Shown here one piece after another: positions 33,727-41,991 of a stretch of 44,094 nt of DNA. The position numbers were made by a program, and so were the translations under genes. Origin of the DNA: Clostridiales bacterium (lineage in GTDB: Bacteria; Bacillota; Clostridia; Lachnospirales; WQUN01); assembly GCA_031271295.1 (NCBI GenBank), contig JAISVZ010000071.1, positions 1-44,094 on the forward strand. Reading direction: 5' to 3'. The notes beneath the pieces were generated by a model. That model was not told where the DNA came from and did not search any database. It was given only the letters and a program-made list of their open reading frames with translations. Numbering within the stretch: position 1 is the first letter of the stretch; each line of letters starts with the position of its first letter.

Positions 33727-35994
33727 TTATAAATTCTTCAATAGCAGCGTTTTCTCCCCTAAGCTGAAAATAACAAGCTCGTGCATTGCCCTTGTCATGG
33801 CTATATACAGCAACTTAACATCGAGCGCGTTTTCCGAATAATTTTCCGCCGAAGCGTCCGCCACGCATACATAATCAAATTCCAAACCCTTTGCCAAATA
33901 TATTGGCACAAGCAAAACATTCCCGGAAAAGTCCGATTCTTTGCCGGTAATTACTTTTACCTCGTTTTTCAGGAGTTTTTTAAATTTTTCGCATTCCGAA
34001 AGCGTTTTACAGATTATCGCGAAGCTTTTGTAGTTTTTATGATATAGCCCTTCTATTCTTTCGTCAATAGCCGCCGCAATCTCGCGCTGCGACGGCATTT
34101 CATAAATATTTACCGCAGCGCCGTATCGCAGAACGCTCCGCGCCGGAGGTATGCCCGCCGGTAAAAATTTAATTACCGCGTTTGCCGCGTCCATTATTTC
34201 CTTTGTGGTGCGGTAGCTTTGCACTATTTCGTACTCGATTATATCCTTTCCAAAACCTTCGTAAATTTGGGAAACATCCTTCCACGCGGTTACGCCCTTA
34301 AACGAATAAATACCCTGCGCCAAATCACCGAAAATTGAAAAGTAGGAATTCTTCATTATATATTGAAGCACCCAAAGCTGGTAATAGCCAAAATCCTGCG
34401 CTTCGTCTATAACAACCTGCAATACGTTCTCTATGCCGCCGATACCCTCGAACACATGTTGAAGGTACAATACCGGCGCGAGGTCATCCGTTGATATTTT
34501 GCCGGATTTGAGTATGCCGACGGTTGTGCTTGTTATGCTTTCAACTTCGCTTTCGGTAAAAATCCCATTGCTTAGTGTTTGAAGCAAAACCGGCTTTGAA
34601 AAAAGCTTTAAATAATATTGCAGAGGCGTAAGCGGGTTTATTTGCTTCATATATTCCTTAACCGCCTTCTTGCACTGCTTTTTTATTTCCTCAAGCTTGG
34701 CGTCGCGCTCGTTCAAAAGGGCGATAATTTTTTCCCTTCGCTGCGGGGAATCCTCCTTCATTTTCCGCTTAATTTGTTCGCGGCGCGTATCGTAAATTTT
34801 TTCAACATGCGCAATTATTTCCGGCTTTTTGTTTTTAAGCTGAAACTCAAGCATTGCCTTTAGCTTTGCAATGCGCCGCGCAACGTTTAAAAACGCGTAA
34901 TCCTTTACGAAAAGCTCCTTTATAACAGTTGCTCGCAAAATAACAAAACCCTCGATACTAAAATCGCTGATAGGAATAAGGCGCGATATTACGGCTTGCG
35001 CGTAATCGCAAACAATGTCCCTGAATTTTAACGAGGACTTTAAATTTGAGCAAACAGTAAAATTATCGCCGAAATTTCCGCTTTCAATTAAATTGGACAA
35101 AATTTCAGACGGCTTAAAAACTTCAAACGGGATTTTTATAAAGGATGTAACAAAGTCTTCAAATGTGGTTTGCTGAATAAATTCGACGCCGAGATCCGGC
35201 AAAACTTCAGAAATGTAGCTTATGAAAAATTTGGACGGCGCTATTATCATAATTTGCGCCGGGTTGATTTTGTTTTGGTACGCGTATAACAGATATGCTA
35301 TTCTGTGAAGGGCAATTGTTGTTTTTCCGCCGCCGGCAGCTCCTTGAACAACTAAATTTTTATACAATCCGGCTCTTATTATTTGGTTTTGCTCCGCCTG
35401 TATTGTGGTTACGATATCCTTTAGCCTGTTGTCCGCCCCGCGCGATAATGCGGCTTTTAGGAACGAATCGTCGGTTGTAATATCCATATCCGTTATCGCG
35501 GCAAGGTTTTTATCCCTTATTTCAAACTGCCGCTTAAGCGTAAGCTCGCCCGTTATCTCCCCTTCCTCGCAAACGTATTTGCTTTCTCCAAGCCTTCCTT
35601 CGTAGTACAGTGACGCTATCGGCGCACGCCAGTCTACAATCAGTATTTCGTGTGTGCTGTCGTCCCGGGTTAACATCATTTTGCCGATGTATAACTTTTC
35701 TTCCTCTTTAGTATCGCCCGGAGTAAAATCAATTCTTGCGAAGTACGGAATGCTTCGTGCCTTTTCAATGTCTTTCAGCTTGCGTTCCAGAAACTTCAGG
35801 TTTTCGATGTTAAAGGTTAAATCGTTGAATTGGTCCGGGTTGTTTGAGTTGTAGTGCTTCAGCGATTCGGATACCTTTTGGTCGTAAGTTTTTTTTCGCC
35901 TTTCGGCTCTTTCGCCGTAGGTTTCGAGAAAGGCAAAAATAAACCTCAAATATTCCGATTCCGTAAAAAAATCGGGATGCTGCATAGCGGACAA
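33727..35994 (-). CDS. HelD-type UvrD/Rep-family helicase
   Basis: The preferred start is TTG 35994, eight bases after AAGGAGG; ATG 35985 is three codons later. A longer reading to 36210 runs through the leader and promoter and is rejected. The 755-residue protein has an N-terminal coiled coil (about 20-90), VDWRAPIASLYYEG, Walker A QGAAGGGKTTIALHR, a Lys/Glu-rich coiled insertion, DEAQDFGYYQLW, and the terminal LLYIAMTRAMHELVIF. This is the layout of HelD, which removes stalled RNA polymerase from DNA. Its own promoter lies just upstream. Confidence 0.9.
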   Translation of the reverse strand: MSAMQHPDFFTESEYLRFIFAFLETYGERAERRKKTYDQKVSESLKHYNSNNPDQFNDLTFNIENLKFLERKLKDIEKARSIPYFARIDFTPGDTKEEEKLYIGKMMLTRDDSTHEILIVDWRAPIASLYYEGRLGESKYVCEEGEITGELTLKRQFEIRDKNLAAITDMDITTDDSFLKAALSRGADNRLKDIVTTIQAEQNQIIRAGLYKNLVVQGAAGGGKTTIALHRIAYLLYAYQNKINPAQIMIIAPSKFFISYISEVLPDLGVEFIQQTTFEDFVTSFIKIPFEVFKPSEILSNLIESGNFGDNFTVCSNLKSSLKFRDIVCDYAQAVISRLIPISDFSIEGFVILRATVIKELFVKDYAFLNVARRIAKLKAMLEFQLKNKKPEIIAHVEKIYDTRREQIKRKMKEDSPQRREKIIALLNERDAKLEEIKKQCKKAVKEYMKQINPLTPLQYYLKLFSKPVLLQTLSNGIFTESEVESITSTTVGILKSGKISTDDLAPVLYLQHVFEGIGGIENVLQVVIDEAQDFGYYQLWVLQYIMKNSYFSIFGDLAQGIYSFKGVTAWKDVSQIYEGFGKDIIEYEIVQSYRTTKEIMDAANAVIKFLPAGIPPARSVLRYGAAVNIYEMPSQREIAAAIDERIEGLYHKNYKSFAIICKTLSECEKFKKLLKNEVKVITGKESDFSGNVLLVPIYLAKGLEFDYVCVADASAENYSENALDVKLLYIAMTRAMHELVIFSLGEKTLLLKNL

Positions 35995-36092
35995 AAAAAA
36001 CACCTCCTTGTGATGCTTGGGATTGGGCAAACGGCGCGACGGTTTTCCGCGCGGTTGGCTCAATTGCCGCGTTCGTAAATTTTGGTGCGTGA
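35995..36092 (-). promoter_or_regulatory. GC-rich structured leader of the helD-like gene
   Basis: On the minus strand the transcript would contain CGCGCGG AAAA CCG-U-CGCG, a strong hairpin with a bulged U, followed by GCATCACAAGGAGGTG with the ribosome site. It aligns over about 50 bases with the 3' half of the rplM leader, differing at few positions. It may be a regulatory RNA. Confidence 0.5.
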
Positions 36093-36097
36093 GAGGG

Positions 36098-36126
36098 ATT
36101 ATAACCGAAATATTGGCAGAAGTCAA
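36098..36126 (-). promoter_or_regulatory. Sigma-A promoter of the helD-like gene
   Basis: On the minus strand TTGACT (36121-36126) and TATAAT (36098-36103) are 17 bp apart, between spoIVB and the helD leader. Confidence 0.85.
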
Positions 36127-36196
36127 AACAATTTTTTTAAACAATTCGCCCGCGGGCAAGAGCATACGGCGAGGATTTAAATGTGAGTTCGTTAAA

Positions 36197-37483
36197 TCAA
36201 CCGTTTTCATGCTTTAGCATATTCTCAATAAAAATTCCGTACCCCTTGGTAGGGTCTTGCACAAATACATGCGTAACCGCGCCGATAAGTTTATCTTCTT
36301 GAATTATCGGGCTGCCGCTCATTCCCTGCACAATTCCCCCCGTTTGCGAAAGCAGCCCTAAATCGGTAATTTTAAGCACAAGCCCTTTGGATTCGTCGCC
36401 CGAATTATGGTTTACGGATTCAATGTAAACGTCGTAGGCGCTAACCTTTTCCCCGTCCACGTTGCACAAAATCTCCGCCGGACCTTCGTGAATTTCGGAG
36501 GATAGCCCAATTTTCATTCTGCCTTTCGCCAATCCCCGCGTATCCATATGGTATATCGTGCCGAAAATTCCGTGGTGGCTGTTATGCTTAACCTCGCCTA
36601 TAACGCTGGTTTTGTGGATATCGCCCATCAGCTCGCCGGGAACGCCTTTTTTGCCGCGTTTAACGGCGCTGATGCTTGAATCGTATACCTCGCCGGATTT
36701 TACGCTTAAAAGCTCCCGCGTATCCACATCAATAATGCCGTGCCCAAGCGCCCCAAAAGCTCCGCTTTCCGGTTTGTAATATGTTATGGTGCCTATTCCC
36801 TGCGTTTGGTCCCTTACCCACACGCCTATTTTTTTCTTTTTATCCGCTCCGGATACCACCGGAGTTATTTTTGTGTTAAGCTCCTGTGTCCCTCTTGTTA
36901 TTCCAAGCGAAACGTCCCCTTCCGATTCCTCTATCATGTTAATCAGTTCGCTTTTGCCGGAAAGCGGCGTACCGTTTGCGTTCCTGATTAAATCGCCCGT
37001 TTTGAGCACGCCGTCGGCGGGCTTGTATAAATCGCCGTTCTCACCGTTTACGTAGCCTGTCCCTAAAACCAAAATCCCTTCTGTGTGTACCTTTACGCCT
37101 ATTGTCATGCCGCACGGGATAACCTCTTCGGATTCTATAACGTCGAGTGTCATAGTTTTAAGCGGCAGCCCAAATAAATCAATGCGCATCGAAACCTGAC
37201 CTGTATCTTCCGAGGAAATTGTTACCGGCTCGCTCAAGCTAACGGTTATGTTCTCTTTAACTTCTTGATTGTTAACATTAATTACGCTTATGTTCTCAGG
37301 AGTTATTGTTGCGGTAAGCGGCAAACCGTAGGAAAACGAATCCGTATTTCCCTGCAAAATGTTAAGCGAATTTGGGATGTATACGGAAAAGGTAATAATA
37401 TAGGCTATAAAGGATAACAATAATAGAACGCAGAAAATGACACATATAATTTTTATTTTTGAAAAGCTAACTGTTCGCGGCAT
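36197..37483 (-). CDS. spoIVB: Sporulation serine protease SpoIVB
   Basis: The 428-residue protein has an N-terminal membrane segment (about 8-32), a PDZ domain (about 155-210, YVNGENGDLYKPADG, LKTGDLIRNANGTPL), and an SA-clan protease domain with GALGHGIIDVDT and the nucleophile in GMSGSPIIQ near residue 390. SpoIVB is secreted from the forespore and triggers sigma-K processing through SpoIVFA. GGAAGGTG precedes the ATG. In many Firmicutes spo0A lies next in order; here the next gene is the helD-like one. I saw no convincing sigma-F/G promoter. Confidence 0.95.
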   Translation of the reverse strand: MPRTVSFSKIKIICVIFCVLLLLSFIAYIITFSVYIPNSLNILQGNTDSFSYGLPLTATITPENISVINVNNQEVKENITVSLSEPVTISSEDTGQVSMRIDLFGLPLKTMTLDVIESEEVIPCGMTIGVKVHTEGILVLGTGYVNGENGDLYKPADGVLKTGDLIRNANGTPLSGKSELINMIEESEGDVSLGITRGTQELNTKITPVVSGADKKKKIGVWVRDQTQGIGTITYYKPESGAFGALGHGIIDVDTRELLSVKSGEVYDSSISAVKRGKKGVPGELMGDIHKTSVIGEVKHNSHHGIFGTIYHMDTRGLAKGRMKIGLSSEIHEGPAEILCNVDGEKVSAYDVYIESVNHNSGDESKGLVLKITDLGLLSQTGGIVQGMSGSPIIQEDKLIGAVTHVFVQDPTKGYGIFIENMLKHENG

Positions 37484-37610
37484 GGCTTCACCTTCCGGTT
37501 AAATATTTTTTCGCAATAATATTAAGATTTCCTTTTTTGATTTTTGTTATACCAAAACAATGATGTTAATTGATTGAAAGATTGGCTGAAAATATTTTAA
37601 GTCACTTTCA

Positions 37611-37637
37611 CACGCAACGTACAAAATTGACGTTGTG
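37611..37637 (+). promoter_or_regulatory. Operator-like inverted repeat overlapping a promoter
   Basis: CACGCAACGT (37611-37620) and ACGTTGTG (37630-37637) form an imperfect inverted repeat that overlaps the possible -35 box TTGACG. It could be a repressor site. Confidence 0.3.
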
Positions 37638-37655
37638 TACATAATGTGTTAGCAT
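37627..37655 (+). promoter_or_regulatory. Possible promoter for the 37758-38647 genes
   Basis: TTGACG (37627-37632) and TAGCAT (37650-37655) are 17 bp apart. It precedes a GC-rich leader, a small ORF and a methyltransferase gene. Confidence 0.45.
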
Positions 37656-37757
37656 ACAGCCAAGGCAGGCTGCGCGGAAAAACGCCTCGCCGGAAGGCTT
37701 GCATCCAAGGAAATCCCTTATTTTAAATGATATTATAAAAATAGGGGGGTTAATTAC
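37656..37757 (+). promoter_or_regulatory. Leader with fourth copy of the GC-rich element
   Basis: The segment up to about 37712 has TGCGCGGAAAAACG, CTCGCCGG and GCATCCAAGGA, like the leaders of rplM, helD and the spore-protein gene. Here the AAGGA is not followed by a gene at normal spacing; an AT-rich stretch and a separate GGGGGG ribosome site come next. Confidence 0.4.
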
Positions 37758-37829
37758 ATGCCGTCGTGGAAAGATTTAAAGCATTTTAGGTTGTGGGTAA
37801 GCAAAGAGTATTTCAATAGCAAGAAGTAA
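37758..37829 (+). CDS. Small ORF, 23 residues
   Basis: ATG 37758 follows AGGGGGG at eight bases and opens a 23-codon frame, starting MPSWKDLKHF and ending in Lys residues. It ends 17 bases before the methyltransferase start, which has its own GGGGAGG. It could be a leader peptide or a small basic protein. The strong ribosome site is the main support. Confidence 0.4.
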   Translation: MPSWKDLKHFRLWVSKEYFNSKK

Positions 37830-37846
37830 GAAGGGGAGGCAATTTT

Positions 37847-38647
37847 GTGGAGGAAACCGGATATCTTACCGAATATTACAACCGAGGCTATGAGGACGGG
37901 AGGCTTCGCAGCCGCTACGGTTCCATTGAATTTTTAACTACGCAGCGCTACATTTTAAAGTACATAAAACCGGGCGATAAAATTATTGAAATAGGCGCGG
38001 GAACCGGGCGTTATTCGCACGCGTTCGCAAAACGCGGTTATAAGGTAGACGCGGTGGAATTAGTTCGGCACAATATTGAAATTTTCAAGCAAAACACCGA
38101 ATCGGGCGAAAATGTTGCAATAACTCAAGCAAACGCGCTGGATTTATCCGCCTTTGAAGATTATACCTACAACATTACGTTGCTTCTTGGCCCGTTGTAT
38201 CACCTATTTACAAAACAGGACAAAATAACGGCGCTTCGCGAAGCCATACGCGTAACCAAACCCGGCGGCGTTGTTTTTGCCGCCTACATTATAACCGACG
38301 GCGCTATTTTTAACTCTTTAAAGCGCGGCACCTTAAGTATAAAAGACTTCATAGAAAAAGTTGAAAAAGGGCTGATAAACGCCGAAACATTTGCGGCGCG
38401 CTCCGAGCCGTCTTTGGTGTTTGAGCTTGTGCGCAAAGAGGATATCGACGAGTTGATGGAAGGATTACCGGCAAAACGTTTGCATTACGTTATGGCGGAC
38501 GGATTTTCGCGGCATATGCGTGAAGAAATAGACGCGATGGACGATGAAACCTTTGAATTGTACTTAAAATACCATTTTGCGATATGCGAACGGCAGGACA
38601 TGACGGGAATGACCGACCACGCTATTGATATCTTCCGGAAGAGGTAA
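37847..38647 (+). CDS. Class I SAM-dependent methyltransferase
   Basis: The 266-residue protein starts at GTG after AAGGGGAGG. It has the SAM-binding loop IIEIGAGTGRYSHAFAKRG near residue 45, AVELV at the end of strand two, ANALDLSAF, and LLLGPLYHL. It resembles UbiE/MenG-like small-molecule methyltransferases widespread in Clostridia. The substrate is unknown. The decarboxylase gene follows 18 bases later, so the two may be co-transcribed. Confidence 0.85.
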   Translation: MEETGYLTEYYNRGYEDGRLRSRYGSIEFLTTQRYILKYIKPGDKIIEIGAGTGRYSHAFAKRGYKVDAVELVRHNIEIFKQNTESGENVAITQANALDLSAFEDYTYNITLLLGPLYHLFTKQDKITALREAIRVTKPGGVVFAAYIITDGAIFNSLKRGTLSIKDFIEKVEKGLINAETFAARSEPSLVFELVRKEDIDELMEGLPAKRLHYVMADGFSRHMREEIDAMDDETFELYLKYHFAICERQDMTGMTDHAIDIFRKR

Positions 38648-38665
38648 TTCTGAGAGGTAACTTTA

Positions 38666-40156
38666 ATGAAGAAAAGAATTTTTGACGCGGTTTATAAAAA
38701 CGCGCAAATGAATAATCTTTCATTTCATATGCCGGGGCATAAGGGGAAAACACCGGAAGGGTTTTACGCACCGGAATTCATGAAGCCCGCCGGTGTTTTC
38801 AAATTGGATACCACGGAAATTCCCGGTATGGATAACTTATACAACGCGCAAGGAATTATAAAAAATTCACAGGAATATGCCGCCGAAATTTACGGTGCGG
38901 CAAAATCGATATTTTTAACCGGCGGTTCCACTGCGGGCATTTTGGCCGCAATATTAGCTTGCGTTTCCGATGGCGATGAAATTTTAACAGCCCGCAACTG
39001 CCACCGAAGCGTTATAAGCGGGCTTATTTTATCCGGCGCGAAGCCGGTTTATGTTTATCCGCAAATTATTAGCGGTATAAATATAGCGGGCGGAATTTCG
39101 CCGGAAAGCATAGAAGACGCGCTTGCCGCAAACCCCGGCATACGCGCCGTTATAATTGTAAGCCCAACTTATGAGGGCATTGTTTCCGACATTGAAAAAA
39201 TTGCGGAAATTACCAAAAAAGCGGGAGCTTATTTAATTATAGACTCTGCCCACGGAGCGCATTTCCCGTTTTCAAAAAGATTCCCTTCCCACCCCGTTTG
39301 CGCCGATATCGTAATTTCCGGGCTTCATAAAACTCTGCCTGTTTTCGGGCAAACCGCGCTCCTTAATGTTTACAACGCAGAACTTATCCCAAAAATAGAT
39401 CGCGCTTTGGCGGCAGTTCAAACCAGCAGCCCTTCGTACCTTTTTATGTGCGCGGCGGATAGGTTTTTTTCCGGGCAAATAAGCGGCAAATACAATTTTG
39501 AGCTTTACACGGAAAATTTAATGAATTTCAGGAACCGGCTTGCAAATTTGAAAAACATAAAATTGCTTGGCGGAAATTTAAAAGGCAAATTTGCGGTATC
39601 GGATACCGATATTTCGCGGTTTGTTTTTTTACTCAAACCCGGAACCGAAGAAGCCTTTGCGAATACATTGCGAGAAAAGTACCGCATTGAAATTGAAGCC
39701 GCGTACGATAATTACGCCGTTTTGATATCGTCCGTTGCGGATAATAATGAGGATTTATCCTACCTTGCGCAAGCGGTAATAGAAATAGATGCCAATTTGG
39801 GAAATTCTGCGGCAATTACAGGAACGAACTCCAATTGGCAAAATTCAGCGGCAATTACAGAAACGAACTCCAATTGGCAAAATTCAGCGGAAGCGGAAAA
39901 CAGCGAACAAAACTCAGACAATTTTAAAACTGGCTTTTCTATACCGAAGGCAATTCTTACCCCGCGTCAGGCGTGGAATAAACCCGCCGTATATGTGAAA
40001 ACACAAGAGTGCCCCGGCAGAACCGCAGCGGACGTAATACTTACGTATCCGCCGGGAATCGCGGTTTTGTGCCCCGGTGAAGTTATTGACGAAAACGCAG
40101 TGATGTTTTTGAAGAAAATCGCGAAAAAAGAGGTTCTATGTGTTCGCGAAGGCTGA
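38666..40156 (+). CDS. Orn/Lys/Arg decarboxylase-family PLP enzyme with repeat insertion
   Basis: The 496-residue product has the fold-I PLP domain of the short (YaaO/SpeA-like) decarboxylases: SFHMPGHKG at the start, FLTGGSTAGILA, the cofactor-binding DSAHGAHF, and the Schiff-base Lys (about K222) in SGLHKTLP. The small C-terminal domain contains TYPPGIAVLCPGE. Between them (about residues 378-415) is a Ser/Asn/Gln-rich stretch built from a 13-residue repeat, not expected in the family. It probably sits on a surface loop. The enzyme should remove CO2 from a basic amino acid to make a polyamine precursor; which one is not clear. Confidence 0.88.
   Translation: MKKRIFDAVYKNAQMNNLSFHMPGHKGKTPEGFYAPEFMKPAGVFKLDTTEIPGMDNLYNAQGIIKNSQEYAAEIYGAAKSIFLTGGSTAGILAAILACVSDGDEILTARNCHRSVISGLILSGAKPVYVYPQIISGINIAGGISPESIEDALAANPGIRAVIIVSPTYEGIVSDIEKIAEITKKAGAYLIIDSAHGAHFPFSKRFPSHPVCADIVISGLHKTLPVFGQTALLNVYNAELIPKIDRALAAVQTSSPSYLFMCAADRFFSGQISGKYNFELYTENLMNFRNRLANLKNIKLLGGNLKGKFAVSDTDISRFVFLLKPGTEEAFANTLREKYRIEIEAAYDNYAVLISSVADNNEDLSYLAQAVIEIDANLGNSAAITGTNSNWQNSAAITETNSNWQNSAEAENSEQNSDNFKTGFSIPKAILTPRQAWNKPAVYVKTQECPGRTAADVILTYPPGIAVLCPGEVIDENAVMFLKKIAKKEVLCVREG
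39803..39891 (+). repeat. 39-bp tandem repeat inside the decarboxylase gene
   Basis: Two nearly identical 39-bp units (39803-39841, 39842-39880) and the start of a third encode NSAAIT-TNSNWQ blocks. The frame is kept. Replication slippage is the likely origin. Confidence 0.85.
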
Positions 40157-40211
40157 TTATTATATGATTGCACGCCGCAAAAATCTCCGCATAATATGTT
40201 GTAAACCCATC
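40157..40211 (+). other. Short spacer before the hairpin element
   Basis: No clear terminator, promoter or ORF is seen in this AT-rich stretch after the decarboxylase. Confidence 0.3.
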
Positions 40212-40318
40212 TAATACTAATTCCAATTTAAAAAGTTGAAGCCAAGCACCCAAAAGCGCCGTGATTTTCGGCTTTTTTCAAGCGCCGGTTTCAAACTTTT
40301 TAAACAGAATTAGTATAA
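40212..40318. repeat. MITE-like hairpin element with 3-bp flanking repeats
   Basis: TACTAATTC (40215-40223) and GAATTAGTA (40307-40315) are perfect inverted ends. The pairing continues inward through TTTAAAAAGTT and GAA, for arms of about 27 bp with a few mismatches. TAA flanks both sides as a possible target duplication. Inside is an AAAAGC-CCG/CGGCTTTT hairpin with a T-run that could terminate transcription. It carries no gene. The next gene's ribosome site begins right at its edge. Confidence 0.55.
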
Positions 40319-40329
40319 GGAGATTTTCC

Positions 40330-41991
40330 ATGCAGGAAATAATCGTAAAATACAACGGCAACATATCATCCCTTGGCTTTGAGGCCGAAATTCTAAGCGA
40401 ATCCTACGCAATTCTAACCGTTCCCGACAAGGACGCGGCAAATTTACAAAGCTACGCGGAAATTGAATACGCGGAAGCGCCCAAAACCCTTTCCCTATCC
40501 GTTCTCGAATCCCTCGACATTACTTGTATAAGCCCTGTTCATAACGAAAACCTTTACGGCCTAAGCGGCGAAGGTGTTATTATTGCGTTTATAGATTCCG
40601 GAATAGATTACGGGCATCCGGATTTCAGGAATCCCGACGGCACAACAAGAATAGCCTTTATATGGGACCAAACACTGGAAGGCCGCCCTCCCGCATCCTT
40701 TTCGCGCGGCGCGGAATTTACCGCCGTTCAGATAAACGCCGCGCTTAAAAGCTCATCGCCGCTGCAAATTGTGCCGCATCAGGATTTTATAGGCCACGGA
40801 ACCGCCGTTTGCGGAATTGCCGCGGGCGGAGGGAATGCCGCAGGCGGCGCAATTTCCTCCGGCGGAGCGGAAGTTGGCGTTGCCCCAAAAGCCACAATTA
40901 TAGCGGTAAAGCTTGGGCGGCGCGACGCGGATAAATACGCGAGAACAACGGAAATAATGCGCGCGCTTAAGTATGTGTACGATAAAGCGGAGCAGATGAA
41001 AATGCCCGTTGTTATTAACTTAAGTTTTGGAACAAACGACGGTAGCCACGACGGCACTTCGCTGTTTGAGGCATATATAAACGATATGTCCGATAAGTGG
41101 AAAAGCGTAATTGTTGCGGCAAGCGGCAACGAGGGCGCGTCTAAACATCATTTTCGCTACAGCCTTAAGCAAAACGAAACCGTAAGCGTAGCTTTTTCGG
41201 TTGCGGCGAATATTAAAAACCTAAAACTCAGCGTATGGAAAAATTTCGCTGATATGTTCACGAAGGAGCTGATATCTCCCGACGGCGCGTCAACCGGGCA
41301 AATGCAGCACACCGCCATTCCGCGCCTGATACACCTTAACGGAAACCGGCTTTTTGTGGAGTACGTACAGCCCAGCCACTACAGCCGAAATAACGCGGTA
41401 TCGCTGTATCTTTCGCCGGAAAACGGTCAGGCTGAAGTATCGCAGGGCATATGGACGCTTAATGTTACCGGAAAGGAAATAATTAACGGTAAATTTGACG
41501 CGTGGCTTCCAACCTCCGAGGAAGTTTCCGGCGGCACGGCTTTTTTATCGCCGCAAACGGATACCACCCTTACAATTCCTTCAAGCGCGGATAAGGTAAT
41601 TTCAGTAGGCGGATACGACGGCGCGGCGCGAACTCTTGCCGCCTTTTCCGGGCGCGGTTTTACAAGCTGCGGCAGTATTAAACCGGATTTAACCGCTCCG
41701 GCGGTTAAAATAAGAAGCGCGAATACCGGCGGCGGCTACTCTCTTTTTACCGGAACAAGTATGGCCGCGCCGTTTGTTGCCGGGTGCGCGGCGCTTATGA
41801 TGCAGTGGGGAATTGTTATGGGTAACGACGCCTTTTTGTACGGGCAAAGGGTTAAGGCGTTTTTAATTAAAGGCGCGTACAGGGATAAAACGGTTTCGTA
41901 CCCCGATACCGGCTGGGGATACGGTTCGGTATGCCTGAAAAATTCAATGGATTATTTAAAAGAATATGCAAAGATTAGGGTGGTATCATGA
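40330..41991 (+). CDS. Csp-type subtilisin-like serine protease (S8), first copy
   Basis: ATG 40330 follows AAGGAG; the upstream frame lies in the hairpin element. The 553-residue protein has the S8 triad: Asp in AFIDSGIDYGHPD near 89, His in GHGTAVCGIAAG near 155, Ser in GTSMAAPFVAG near 476, plus the oxyanion Asn in AASGNEG. A beta-rich insertion between His and Ser fits the jelly-roll domain of Csp proteases, which process the cortex lytic enzyme at germination. There is no signal peptide and a short N-terminal prodomain, as in Csp. The product overlaps the next, related gene by 4 bp. Confidence 0.88.
   Translation: MQEIIVKYNGNISSLGFEAEILSESYAILTVPDKDAANLQSYAEIEYAEAPKTLSLSVLESLDITCISPVHNENLYGLSGEGVIIAFIDSGIDYGHPDFRNPDGTTRIAFIWDQTLEGRPPASFSRGAEFTAVQINAALKSSSPLQIVPHQDFIGHGTAVCGIAAGGGNAAGGAISSGGAEVGVAPKATIIAVKLGRRDADKYARTTEIMRALKYVYDKAEQMKMPVVINLSFGTNDGSHDGTSLFEAYINDMSDKWKSVIVAASGNEGASKHHFRYSLKQNETVSVAFSVAANIKNLKLSVWKNFADMFTKELISPDGASTGQMQHTAIPRLIHLNGNRLFVEYVQPSHYSRNNAVSLYLSPENGQAEVSQGIWTLNVTGKEIINGKFDAWLPTSEEVSGGTAFLSPQTDTTLTIPSSADKVISVGGYDGAARTLAAFSGRGFTSCGSIKPDLTAPAVKIRSANTGGGYSLFTGTSMAAPFVAGCAALMMQWGIVMGNDAFLYGQRVKAFLIKGAYRDKTVSYPDTGWGYGSVCLKNSMDYLKEYAKIRVVS

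Noticed and set aside
33727-35994. AddA or RecB nuclease-helicase
   Set aside because: No nuclease domain or CSS-type cysteines; the N-terminal coiled coil and VDWRAP segment fit HelD.
35995-36210. N-terminal extension of the helD-like protein
   Set aside because: It would include the promoter and leader; AAGGAGG fits the TTG at 35994.
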